From contig KN885997.1 of the NCBI GenBank assembly GCA_000934455.1, forward strand, positions 1-25,669: DNA of 25,669 nt, written 5' to 3'. Under the pieces are notes generated by a model. The model was not told where the DNA came from. It did no database searches and saw only the letters and a list, made by a program, of their open reading frames with translations. Both the position numbers and the translations under genes were made by a program. Numbering within the stretch: position 1 is the stretch's first letter; each line of letters opens with the position of its first letter. The stretch is from Apostichopus parvimensis. Lineage: Eukaryota; Echinodermata; Holothuroidea; Aspidochirotida; Stichopodidae. Below, piece after piece: positions 19,001-24,278 of the stretch.

Positions 19001-21011
19001 AGGCATGGCGTATCTAGCTAGTCTCAAGTTTGTACATCGAGATTTAGCGGCCAGAAACTGTATGTTGGACAATTCTTGTATGGCTAAAGTAGCAGATTTT
19101 GGTCTTTCTAGAGATATCTATGAAAAGGATTACTACAGCGGTAAAGACAAAACTATCAAATTACCCGTTAGATGGATGGCGCTGGAGTGTCTGGAACTAA
19201 ATATCTACAACACCAAAACAGATGTGGTAGGTCAAAGGTCATAGTTTAAATAGTGCGGCAACTGTCAGCTTGTAAGAGTGTTAACCTTAGGACTCCTTTA
19301 ATATGCAACTGATTTATACAGTGCATTTCATTCATTTACATGTACAATGCAGGAGTTACTTTAGTGTTCACAAGTTTGCATAGCAGTTTTGTTTGTAAAT
19401 AAAGTACTATACTTCTGGGTACAAAAAACTGCTATACATCTTTTTCATTTGTGTAGCCAAGTTAGGTCAGTTTGTGCAGCAGTTTGTCATGCTGTACAGA
19501 TATTACCTGAATGTCATTAACTTCAAATATGACAGAAGTAAGAAAACGAGAGATTATAAACAAATATCAAACGATTTGAGAGATTACACATACAGGTTAT
19601 TAGAGTTCTGTTTATAGCAGTTTGCTAACAGTTTTATTTTATTTTGATATCTTTAACTTGCTGTATCTCTAGCTTAGTTCACTGTTTGATGTTAAATGAT
19701 GGAAAGCTACCATGTAGATAGTTAAAGCTATATGGATAGAGAGTGAAATTCCTTCCCTGTCCTGAAATTGTGTTCATCAAAACAGGTATGTCAGAAGTAT
19801 GGCCTTGTAATCAACTCTGTACTCGAGTATTCATGGCTTTGTATCCACACTTCAAGTCTGACAGAAGTGTACATAAGCTTTCATCACACCTGTACACTAC
19901 CAGCCTTCCTTTGGTTTTACAATATGTGTTTACTCATACTTACTTGTGGTATCATATTTGTCCTTCCTTTTCTTCAAATCTGTTGGAATATTCTAAGTTG
20001 GAATTTATCACTTTCTATATATTGCCTCCTGCTGACATGTAGAGCTCGACATTGTAAAAGAAATTCTGCATTTAATCACATGATTTATTTGCTCCTTTTC
20101 AGTGGTCTTATGGTGTAGTGATGTGGGAGATTATTACCAGAGGTATGAGTCCCTACTCAACCGTAGATAATTGGGACTTGACATTATATCTCCAGAGAGG
20201 GCGCCGTCTGTCTCAGCCTGACCACTGTCCCGACCATGTGTGAGTGCAATTACATGTTAGCTGTAAAATTTAATACAGCATAAATGAGGCAAGCAAAGCC
20301 TTTTTGCATGGTAATTTATTACTGGACAACTACGTTCACGTTGGAACTGTGTAAAGGTCAGTGTACATGCTACACAACCTTGTGCTGATAGTTTGTGAGC
20401 TGTGCAAAGGTCAGTGTACATGCTATACAACCTTGTGCTGATAGTATGTGAGCTGTGCAAAGGTCAGTGTACATGCTACACAACCTTGTGCTGATAGTTT
20501 GTGAGCTGTGCAAAGGCCAGTGTGCATGCTATACAACCTTGTGCTGATAGTTTGTGAGCTGTGCAAAGGCCAGCGTGCATGCTATACAACCTTGTACTGA
20601 TAGTTTGTGAGCTGTGCAAAGGTCAGTGTACATGCTACACAACCTTGTGCTGATAGTTTGTGAGCTGTGCAAAGGTCAGTGTGCATGCGATACAACCTTG
20701 TACTGATAGTTTGTGAGCTGTGTAAAGGTTGGTGTACATGCTACACAACCTTGTACTGATGGTTGGTGAACCAAACACTGCATGCTCTTCTTAATGTGTT
20801 TACATCAGTTGTAATCGATTGTTAACTACTTCATTGTTATTCTATCAGATTCCAGATAATGTTGAGTACTTGGTCAGCAAGTTCTGTTGACAGACCATCA
20901 TTTGCGATGCTGCTCCAGCAGCTGAGAGACCTACTAGCAGAGAAGGCTGAGGGGCCAGATTCACCAGATGAAGAATTTGATCAATCATATATCAACGTAC
21001 CTGGACTCTGA
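898..21011 (+). CDS. MET: MET/RON-family receptor tyrosine kinase, 15 exons, 5' partial
   Basis: Single-pass receptor tyrosine kinase of the HGF/MSP receptor family, acting at the plasma membrane. Joining 898-1050, 1504-1683, 2573-2721, 4643-4781, 5722-5858, 6518-6682, 7462-7561, 10546-10764, 11565-11720, 13240-13516, 17461-17631, 18275-18531, 18954-19226, 20103-20239 and 20849-21011 gives 2676 bases in one open frame, all GT-AG. Domain order: Sema end (1-51), PSI (60-108), IPT1 (112-207), IPT2 (208-292), IPT3 (294-392), IPT4 (393-483), membrane helix (489-512), juxtamembrane (513-605), kinase (about 606-868), tail with Y885-I-N-V. MET-type features are Q-V-S-P-T-T-A-P-L after the [11 protein letters not shown] before the helix, G-R-G-H-F-G-C-V-Y in the glycine loop, D-I-Y-E-K-D-Y-Y-S in the activation loop and Y-I-N-V at the end. 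Full MET is about 1390 residues, so roughly 450-500 N-terminal residues are missing. The symbol marks the family: this may be the single precursor of vertebrate MET and MST1R. Confidence 0.93.
1051..1503 (+). other. Intron between Sema end and PSI exons
   Basis: GT-AG intron of 453 bases with donor GTAAGT. It contains a repeat-like patch from about 1159 that starts with degenerate TTCAG copies followed by TTTATT. No coding content was found: the minus-strand frame at 1208-1417 has no family resemblance. Confidence 0.75.
1159..1400 (-). mobile_element. Possible minus-strand retroelement 3' end with short tandem tail
   Basis: The plus strand shows degenerate TTCAGT/ACAGT repeats at 1161-1174, then TTTATT (AATAAA on the minus strand). 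That is the look of a minus-strand element whose 3' end carries a polyadenylation-like signal and a short tandem tail. No reverse transcriptase residues are recognisable and the other boundary is a guess. Two other places in the window (6155 and 25363) have the same architecture. Confidence 0.3.
1504..1683 (+). CDS. MET: Exon b: PSI domain
   Basis: 60 codons, phase 0 at both ends, after a CCACACAG acceptor and before a GTATAC donor. It begins V-Y-K-V-K-V, closing the Sema strand, then carries a PSI (plexin-semaphorin-integrin) cysteine knot. Eight cysteines lie at residues 60, 66, 69, 78, 81, 85, 91 and 105, including the hallmark C-G-W-C at 78-81. One N-glycosylation sequon is at N101. The PSI positions the propeller on the IPT stalk. 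Its end, C-S-P-A-I-F-Q, matches the MET pattern of cysteine-x-P-A-I-hydrophobic at the PSI/IPT1 junction. The whole PSI sits in one symmetric exon. Confidence 0.95.
2060..2342 (-). mobile_element. LINE 3' fragment (L2/CR1-like, Jockey superfamily), degenerate
   Basis: The minus strand from 2342 down to 2157 encodes a 61-codon frame ending I-L-P-N-C-I-K-N-T, then [16 protein letters not shown]. This is the usual C-terminal end of reverse-transcriptase ORF2 in L2/CR1-type LINEs (pattern G-P..W-N-x-L-P..I-K, then F-K-K-x-L-K-x-x-L-F-x-x-A-Y). The expected tryptophan is lost (G-P-E-E-R-N-I), so it is a decayed copy. Just beyond its stop, the minus strand has GCGCCTTTGA and then GGCACTATATAAAATG, resembling the 3' UTR hairpin and GCGCTATATAAA end of L2-type elements. 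The element is 5' truncated. It lies in an intron, antisense to the receptor gene. Confidence 0.7.
2362..2430. promoter_or_regulatory. Cluster of four GATCAAA/TTTGATC words
   Basis: GATCAAA occurs at 2362-2368 and 2424-2430, and TTTGATC at 2378-2384 and 2401-2407. The one at 2378 sits in CTTTGATC, the core recognised by TCF/LEF factors. Whether it is a regulatory element or repeat debris cannot be told from sequence alone. Confidence 0.25.
2573..2721 (+). CDS. MET: Exon c: first half of IPT1
   Basis: Starts in phase 0 after TTTCAG and leaves two bases (AA) that are completed by the next exon to lysine. The donor is GTAATT. It begins [16 protein letters not shown], the classical IPT/TIG opening (P-x-x-A/G-P-x-x-G-G-T). 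D-N-L-G-F follows, as in MET (G-W-D-F-G-F), then V-S-I-A-G-Q-P-C. The N-V-T sequon is a likely glycosylation site. Confidence 0.93.
2722..4642 (+). other. Intron inside IPT1
   Basis: GT-AG intron of 1921 bases, AT-rich. I see no conserved exon, RNA gene or clear mobile element in it. The plus-strand frame at 3840-4034 ends in low-complexity lysine/glutamine and looks random. Confidence 0.7.
4643..4781 (+). CDS. MET: Exon d: second half of IPT1
   Basis: One base completes the split lysine, then 46 codons end in phase 0 at GCT before GTGAGT. The peptide [11 protein letters not shown] has the conserved IPT cysteine before a proline-rich turn (MET: L-K-C-T-V-G-P). It continues with V-A-V-H-V-D-V-H and ends in Y-R-F-T-F-A, the closing strand before IPT2. 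N-A-S is a sequon. Confidence 0.9.
4782..5721 (+). other. Intron between IPT1 and IPT2
   Basis: GT-AG intron of 940 bases. I see no exon, repeat array or mobile element in it. Confidence 0.7.
5722..5858 (+). CDS. MET: Exon e: first half of IPT2
   Basis: 45 codons plus two bases (AG) completed to serine by the next exon. Acceptor CCTTAATAG, donor GTAATA. The peptide E-P-T-I-S-S-F-E-P, then [16 protein letters not shown], is a textbook IPT/TIG start. [10 protein letters not shown] follows, the cysteine-bearing strand that repeats the pattern of IPT1 (V-S-I-A-G-Q-P-C). Confidence 0.94.
5859..6517 (+). other. Intron inside IPT2
   Basis: GT-AG intron of 659 bases. Its second half, from about 6155, looks like a minus-strand retroelement tail followed by AT-rich DNA. 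No coding exon was found. Confidence 0.7.
6155..6410 (-). mobile_element. Possible minus-strand interspersed repeat with CAAGTTT tail
   Basis: On the plus strand two copies of CAAGTTT start at 6155, followed by AT-rich sequence and then, at about 6277-6330, a less AT-rich block containing GAGTCTGACCCC. On the minus strand this reads as an element ending in ATAAACTTGAAACTTG, a common look for retroelement 3' ends with a short tandem tail. No reverse transcriptase motif is visible. The outer limit is approximate. Confidence 0.35.
6518..6682 (+). CDS. MET: Exon f: end of IPT2 and start of IPT3
   Basis: One base completes serine, then 54 codons, then two bases (AG) again completed to serine. At 165 bases it is symmetric (phase 2-2). 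The peptide has L-L-I-C-I-T-S-E-G, the second IPT2 cysteine, then K-V-T-V-R-F-D and F-T-Y-S-Q-D-P, which closes IPT2. [12 protein letters not shown] then opens IPT3, matching MET D-P-V-V-K-A-I-Q-P. The donor GTTCGT is weak, but the frame fit with the next exon (S-G-G-I-V-I-Y) supports it. Confidence 0.92.
6683..7461 (+). other. Intron inside IPT3 (first)
   Basis: GT-AG intron of 779 bases with the weak donor GTTCGT. A G-rich purine tract lies at 7155-7197. No exon was found. Confidence 0.7.
7155..7197 (+). repeat. G-rich purine tract
   Basis: About 43 bases, almost all purines, with several G runs including one of eight. On the plus strand, and therefore on the pre-mRNA, it could form a G-quadruplex. 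It lies mid-intron. Confidence 0.6.
7462..7561 (+). CDS. MET: Exon g: IPT3 middle part
   Basis: One base completes serine, then 33 codons end in phase 0 (K-G) before GTAAGC. The peptide [15 protein letters not shown] continues the IPT3 core (MET: S-G-G-S-T-I-T-G-V-G-K-N-L-N-S-V). A sequon is at N331. It is short but fits both neighbours in frame. Confidence 0.9.
8796..8871. repeat. GATAATA-rich simple repeat
   Basis: Repeated ATGATAATA/AGATAATA words fill about 75 bases. It is imperfect simple-sequence DNA. Confidence 0.65.
9212..9233 (+). repeat. G-rich tract
   Basis: Four runs of three or more G, separated by one or two bases, on the plus strand. It fits a simple G-quadruplex pattern. Intronic. 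Confidence 0.55.
10140..10391 (+). repeat. Two-copy 126-bp diverged tandem repeat with AGGTCA words
   Basis: AGTGAGTACAA at 10185-10195 recurs at 10311-10321, a 126-base offset. The flanks also align: TTCATA before, and paired AGGTCA words then AACCTTGC after. Copy one has AGGTCA at 10217 and 10227 (DR4 spacing). Copy two has AGGTCA at about 10345 and 10361. The copies are clearly diverged, so the duplication is old or these are two members of an interspersed family. Confidence 0.6.
10546..10764 (+). CDS. MET: Exon h: end of IPT3, start of IPT4
   Basis: 73 codons, phase 0 at both ends; acceptor TTTTGTTAG, donor [18 protein letters not shown] gives the two IPT3 cysteines (343, 353), as in [26 protein letters not shown] follows (MET F-F-M-L-D-G-I-L-S-K), then Y-P-D-P-I-V-N-Q-L, which starts IPT4 (MET H-N-P-V-F). 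It ends V-T-G-S-N-I-M-I-T. Confidence 0.92.
10765..11564 (+). other. Intron inside IPT4 (first)
   Basis: GT-AG intron of 800 bases. An AGGTCAGGGGTCAAC word at 10955-10969 resembles the one at 9567. The frame is open from 11283 through the next exon, but the intronic part lacks IPT character. Confidence 0.7.
11565..11720 (+). CDS. MET: Exon i: IPT4 core
   Basis: 52 codons, phase 0 at both ends; acceptor TTCCTGAAG, donor GTACTT (weak). [10 protein letters not shown] completes the strand begun by I-M-I-T in the previous exon. [12 protein letters not shown], then Y-E-I-Q-C-S-L-P, carries the paired IPT cysteines (MET: V-L-K-V-G-N-K-S-C, then V-L-C-T-V-P). This is the fourth and membrane-proximal IPT. 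Confidence 0.92.
11721..13239 (+). other. Intron between IPT4 core and membrane exon
   Basis: GT-AG intron of 1519 bases. Near its start, a 15-base direct repeat (TTGTCTTTCAAATAT at 11751-11765 and 11807-11821) brackets a T-rich stretch. A C-rich tract lies at 12758-12792. No exon was found. Confidence 0.7.
11751..11821. repeat. 15-bp direct repeat bracketing T-rich tract
   Basis: TTGTCTTTCAAATAT is present twice, 56 bases apart, with a 41-base almost all-T interval. It could be slippage, or a target-site duplication around a minimal poly(T) insertion. Confidence 0.5.
13240..13516 (+). CDS. MET: Exon j: end of IPT4, transmembrane helix, proximal juxtamembrane
   Basis: 92 codons plus one base (A), completed to threonine by the exon at 17461. 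Acceptor TTTATTTCAG, donor [14 protein letters not shown] (476-483) matches MET L-G-K-V-I-V-Q-P at the end of IPT4. A hydrophobic helix follows at about 489-512, with stop-transfer R-K-R-K at 513-516. Then comes a polar juxtamembrane stretch with Y522 and an alanine/threonine-rich end. A sequon is at N473. No D-Y-R motif (the CBL site of MET exon 14) is seen. A second GTAAG donor lies four bases downstream but would shift the frame. Confidence 0.93.
14473..14545. repeat. 19-bp direct repeat, 54 bases apart
   Basis: ACAAATCTCTTAAAAGCAG occurs at 14473-14491 and again at 14527-14545, with little similarity in the interval. A short local duplication of unknown meaning. Confidence 0.65.
15560..15573 (+). 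other. Candidate 14-nt frame-breaking micro-exon
   Basis: Fourteen bases are preceded by a pyrimidine-rich acceptor ending in CTAG and followed by a strong donor GTGAGTAA. Inclusion between exons j and k would shift the frame and hit TAG within exon k. It would act as a poison exon if real. Splice-like signals of this size also arise by chance in a 3.9 kb intron. Confidence 0.15.
16303..16473. repeat. Imperfect tandem array of GATACCATCA/ATACCATTA units
   Basis: About 170 bases are made almost entirely of GATACCATCA-type words joined by AGG, TA, A or GAT, with local 10-13 base spacing. Some units have CATTAA. It is an intronic minisatellite-like array, likely variable in length between individuals. 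Confidence 0.8.
17052..17067. repeat. C-rich tract
   Basis: Two C runs (six and eight) separated by AC, in the intron before the distal juxtamembrane exon. It is G-rich on the minus strand. Confidence 0.6.
17461..17631 (+). CDS. MET: Exon k: distal juxtamembrane and start of kinase domain
   Basis: Two bases complete threonine, then 56 codons, then one base (G) that starts the glycine codon of the glycine loop. The 171 bases form a symmetric 1-1 exon. [11 protein letters not shown] corresponds to MET S-P-L-L-Q-N-T-V-H-I-D-L. I-S-D-V-L-V, then [10 protein letters not shown], reaches the first glycines of the nucleotide loop (MET I-V-H-F-N-E-V-I-G-R-G). The alanine-rich G-G-A-A-A-A linker is specific to this protein. 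The donor GTGTGT is weak, but the junction is confirmed by the G-R-G-H-F-G product. Confidence 0.92.
17632..18274 (+). other. Intron within glycine loop
   Basis: GT-AG intron of 643 bases that splits the glycine loop after G-R-G. Translation reads on for about 50 codons past the donor (to 17786), but that extension is hydrophobic and unlike a kinase. No other feature was seen. Confidence 0.75.
18275..18531 (+). CDS. MET: Exon l: kinase N-lobe and hinge
   Basis: Two bases complete glycine 616, then 85 codons end in phase 0 before [14 protein letters not shown] completes the nucleotide loop. V-A-V-K-S-L has the beta-3 lysine K638. [11 protein letters not shown] has the alpha-C glutamate E654. 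[11 protein letters not shown] follows, closely matching MET H-P-N-V-L-S-L-L-G-I-C. The gatekeeper is L684 and the hinge P-F-M (MET: L, then P-Y-M, so the hinge tyrosine is phenylalanine here). The exon is noticeably less AT-rich than its flanks. Confidence 0.97.
18532..18953 (+). other. Intron within kinase domain (N-lobe/C-lobe)
   Basis: GT-AG intron of 422 bases. A C-rich tract lies at 18659-18677. No other feature was seen. Confidence 0.75.
18659..18677. repeat. C-rich tract
   Basis: An uninterrupted run of more than ten C followed by TCCCC, so it is G-rich on the minus strand. Mid-intron. Confidence 0.65.
18954..19226 (+). CDS. MET: Exon m: kinase catalytic and activation loops
   Basis: 91 codons, phase 0 at both ends. 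It carries the catalytic loop H-R-D-L-A-A-R-N (729-736, catalytic D731) and C-M-L-D, as in MET. D-F-G is at 749-751. The activation loop D-I-Y-E-K-D-Y-Y-S has tyrosines 757, 761 and 762, equivalent to MET Y1230, Y1234 and Y1235. L-P-V-R-W-M-A-L-E follows, with the A-L-E form of the APE motif as in MET. All residues needed for catalysis are present, so the kinase should be active. The donor GTAGGT overlaps a perfect AGGTCA direct repeat. Confidence 0.98.
19227..20102 (+). other. Intron within kinase C-lobe (first)
   Basis: GT-AG intron of 876 bases beginning with GTAGGTCAAAGGTCA. Open plus-strand frames at 19743-20118 overlap in two frames and have no family character. No other feature was seen. 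Confidence 0.7.
19229..19241 (+). promoter_or_regulatory. Perfect DR1 nuclear-receptor-type element at a 5' splice site
   Basis: AGGTCA-A-AGGTCA is an exact direct repeat with one-base spacing, the consensus bound by RXR/HNF4/PPAR-type receptors. It starts at intron position +3, so part of it is also the splice donor. Its function is unknown and it may be repeat-derived. Confidence 0.3.
20103..20239 (+). CDS. MET: Exon n: kinase C-lobe
   Basis: 45 codons plus two bases (GT) completed to valine. [14 protein letters not shown] is the subdomain IX signature (MET W-S-F-G-V-L-L-W-E-L-M-T-R-G). P-Y-S-T-V-D, then [13 protein letters not shown], matches MET F-D-I-T-V-Y-L-L-Q-G-R-R-L closely. Q-P-D-H-C-P-D ends the exon (MET Q-P-E-Y-C-P-D). 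Acceptor CTCCTTTTCAG, donor GTGAGT. Confidence 0.97.
20240..20848 (+). other. Last coding intron, with minisatellite
   Basis: GT-AG intron of 609 bases, about 70 percent of which is the eight-copy 53-bp tandem repeat at 20347-20770. Confidence 0.8.
20347..20770. repeat. 53-bp minisatellite, eight copies
   Basis: Units start at 20347, 20400, 20453, 20506, 20559, 20612, 20665 and 20718, every one exactly 53 bases long with no indels. Each begins CTGTG(C/T)AAAGG and continues with a GTGTACATGC-like core, an ACAACCTTGT core and a TGATAGTTTGTGAG-like end. Differences are single-base: GGTCAG versus GGCCAG, CTACAC versus CTATAC, TGTGCTG versus TGTACTG. The last unit is the most diverged. The uniform length suggests recent expansion. 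The minus-strand open frame across the first copies is a repeat artefact. Confidence 0.95.
20849..21011 (+). CDS. MET: Exon o: kinase end, C-terminal docking motif and stop
   Basis: One base completes valine, then 53 codons and TGA (21009-21011). F-Q-I-M-L-S-T-W, then D-R-P-S-F, is the last kinase helix region. The usual C-W of this motif (MET K-C-W-H-P) is T-W here, an uncommon change. After L-L-Q-Q-L-R-D-L-L, an acidic tail leads to Q-S-Y-I-N-V-P-G-L and stop. Y885-I-N-V (TAT at 20988) corresponds to MET Y1356-V-N-V, whose asparagine at +2 recruits GRB2. The partner tyrosine (MET Y1349) and the longer vertebrate tail are absent. Confidence 0.96.
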
Positions 21012-21175
21012 AAGGTATTCCTATATTTACTTCTTGTGAACATTTCATGTTATTAATGGAAGACCACAGGGTCTTTACGTAGAATATCAGTCCTTCTCAA
21101 TTGCCTCCCACATCCCCATTCCTCTACCACACTTTCCTAAAAACAAAGGTAATCTGTTTATCAATTTTCATGGTA

Positions 21176-21181
21176 AATAAA
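21176..21181 (+). terminator. Candidate polyadenylation signal
   Basis: The first AATAAA after the stop codon, 165 bases downstream. Further AATAAA hexamers lie at 23730-23735 and 24415-24420. In DNA this AT-rich, chance matches are common, so the true cleavage site is open. Confidence 0.3.
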
Positions 21182-21723
21182 CAGGACAATGATGTATGCA
21201 TCACTTTTTAAATATACAATACCATATTAAGTGCATTGCTTTATTTAATTCTTTCACACAATATGATTTTGAGTGTAGTGTCCCACATAAGCACCAAACA
21301 TAGGTCACATAGTTCAACATTTCAACAAGCATTTTGCTGCACTCTCAAAACATTTTCTATTCACTGAGATATTCAATTGTCTAAATTTATTATTTCTTCA
21401 TGTTTGAAAAAAAAAAGGAAGTCAAGAAAAAGGATGGCGGGTCTGAACCGTCAGGAAAGTATTTTTTTCAAATGTTGAACAAGTTACAAGATCCTAAAAG
21501 TTCTAGGAAACACCAGTGGCCTTTAATGGGCATAAATACACAGCTGAGATTTCTTTTGTTTCATTGATCATCTGGCCAAATATGTATGATTTTTTTTCCT
21601 TTGTTGTTTTGTTCATTAATCAGTAAATATCTGTGTCTTCTTCTCAGAACGCAACAGAACTATATAAAAAACCAGTTTTTGGAAATCATAGATATTGTCT
21701 CACAATACACTTCACCAAAGCAG

Positions 21724-21737
21724 AGGTCAAAAGGTCA
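21724..21737 (+). promoter_or_regulatory. AGGTCA direct repeat, two-base spacing (DR2)
   Basis: AGGTCA-AA-AGGTCA. It is an exact nuclear-receptor-type half-site pair in the downstream region. It may belong to the same dispersed AGGTCA-rich sequences seen in the introns. Confidence 0.25.
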
Positions 21738-23756
21738 ACCTAACTAGGTTGCTTATAGATTAGCAGTGTGGATGACATGCTTAGTTACTGTCACAGGCTC
21801 AGTAACATTTGTCAACATTTTCTCTGCTTTAATTGGGGATCAGGTGTCAAGCCTGTAGTATAACAAACTAAATTATATAATGGAATATTGCATTCGGTTA
21901 CATACCTTAATTTATGTTACTTAATTTCTTTTTTCACATTGCTGCTAATTTAAATATGTCACTGTTCCCTTTTTTTCTTCCTTCTTCCTCAACCATCTCA
22001 TCCCTTTTAATTTTACTTGAGCTTTGATATTAGCTCCCATCATTCCCCAAAATAATTCAGTTGTTTGTCTCTATTTATTCTTTTATCATATAAAATGTAA
22101 TTAATGTTTACAGATCATGCGACATTCCAAAGGTAAAAGTGGAGAAAGTTCCCCGCCCGTTTGTCATTCATTCTGTGCTTTCTTTGTTATAGAGGTATGA
22201 ACAAAGGCTTAAGCTATACATTCACATGCAGATCATCATAATGATATATATTATAAATAGTAAAATACTGATACCTTGTATTGTCCTATAATGAACAATT
22301 AAGTTTACCATGCCTTTAGCAGCAAGAGCAGGTTTTTATGTCAATGCCTTGGTTTGCTTACGATAGCCTTGTCAGTGAGTTCCCTTGGAAACCAAAACCA
22401 GATGATTAAATTACATACAGAGCTTTGGTCGTGAAAGTTTATGGTTTGTATCAAATTTGAACTCTTACTTGAAGGACATTTCTTTCTGAAATCACAGGAA
22501 AGGCTGTATGCCAGACATATGTCTGTGTGAGTGTATACCATGTAAATAATATGTGTGTACTGGTACCAGCATACAGTTACAAGTATATAGCTGTGGATAA
22601 GACAATATTTAGTGGTGGTACTTTATAGCTTAGGTTTCCATGTGGAATAATTGCATACAGCTATTAACAGCTGTGTATTAGGGATTCTGATTTTCTGTTT
22701 TATAAGTTTCTTGCCCATATTAATCGACTAGATACTTGAAAGTTTTTATGTATTTTCAAGTATTTTATGTTATTATCCTCATTCATTTAAAGGTGCTAAG
22801 CCATTAAACTCTCTGGCAGGAAACATACTTTAATGGTTGTGATGCAGGTCTTTTTTTTCCTAGTTCGAAAATGAGTGACCAATATTTGACTTTATAACCT
22901 ACTTCGGTCAATGCAGAGGATCTTTAAGTTGAATGATTACCTTTAATGGTAGCAAGCTCATACAATTAATTTAGATTTTAATTTTGTTGAAAAAAATTTT
23001 TTTCCTTTAATATGTTAGTCCTTAGTGATGTTTAGTATAAAAATGGAATATTAAAATGTTACCATATTTCAGAGAGTTACAAATACGACTCACTAACCAC
23101 CATTTTTTTACATTCATAGCAAAATATCAAAATTACTTGGAGTAAACTAAACGTGATCCTGTTTTATCTGTATTTCTTTAGTTTACCTGAGTTAGATTTC
23201 TCTCTTAGCCAAACAGACAATTTATGAAGCAAGATTGAAATGTTTTGGTTCTTGCCAATGTTAAATTTGAAGTGATACTTTTCACACCTCAGTACTATAT
23301 TGTTGATATGCCATTTCTTGTCAGTGTCCAGTACTTACATTCATATTACCATTTTCTGTGTATTTGTGAGGGGGGAAGTCATTCGACTCATTTACCCAAA
23401 TTTTCATGTACTTTTTTTGCGATAATATTTATTTACATACTTTGCATATCTCTAAAAAAATATCATGTTTTATTGAGCGGTATTTAAAGAAATGTTTTAT
23501 TGTGAACAGTTATACCTAAGAAGGAAATTACTTTTGTAAATGTTCATATGAAATGATACAGTCGATTTTGGTTAACTTAAGTTGATTTATTCTGTTTGTG
23601 TACAATTGTTAAAATACAAGGGACAGAAAGGGAGAGAGAGAGTTATAAATTATATGTTATGATCTTTGACTGGAATGTTTACAGCTTTTACTGTTTATTC
23701 AACTTCACAGGTTCTCAAATAATGTTCTGAATAAAGTAACCCACATTAAATAGGGA

Positions 23757-23892
23757 TGGGGGCAGGGGAGTGGGGGATTTTCTAATTCAGGTGAAGTTTG
23801 GCACTGCATGGCCATTTCCAGATGTAACTTGATTTGTTTCTTTAAGGAGGGGTTGGAGGGGGGGGGGAGGGGGGAAGGGTGAGGGGAAGGAG
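23757..23892 (+). repeat. G-rich region
   Basis: Two G-rich blocks (about 23757-23777 and 23845-23892). The second is almost pure G/A with runs up to ten G. It is a strong G-quadruplex candidate on the plus strand and, if transcribed, in the 3' UTR. Confidence 0.65.
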
Positions 23893-24278
23893 ATGCAGTG
23901 TCCATTCAACCTGCTCATTGCTGTAGATTATGTAAAATATTCACTCTTTCAAAGCGTATCTTTCCTTATGTATGCCTGCATCCATTTTATTTGTGTTTTA
24001 AACATTTCGTTCTTTTTTTTCTTCACTTTTTCTTTTAAGTAATCTTCTGTTTTGGCTAGAGAAGCAGTTAAACACATTTGTGGAAGAAGTCTAACATGGA
24101 ATTATTATCATTTAGTTTTGAAGTATCATATTACCATTGCTAAATAGAATCATAGTGGGTAATCTGTATTGGGGTTTGAAGGAAACCTTTAAATAACCTC
24201 AATTGTTGTATCGTAACCTTGATAACTTAACGATTTTGGTTTGGTTGTCTTATGCTCAAAGGTTTTTTTTGTTTTTAT

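Noticed and set aside
19743..20118. Two overlapping plus-strand open frames before exon n
   Set aside because: They lie in different frames from each other, lack any recognisable motif, and are interrupted by the acceptor of a well-supported kinase exon.
20257..20460. Minus-strand frame with repeated peptide (M-Y-T-D-L-C-T / C-T-L-T-F-T)
   Set aside because: The repetition simply mirrors the 53-bp minisatellite, since 53 is not a multiple of three and the frame breaks in later copies.
21434..21480. Short ATGGCGGGT-initiated frame in the downstream region
   Set aside because: Only 14 codons before a stop, with no conserved feature.
22128..22180. Possible tiny exon between TTTACAG and GTAAAAG with a downstream acceptor at about 22193
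   Set aside because: The coding sequence already ends at 21011. Such splice-like words are expected by chance, and nothing links this to a transcript.
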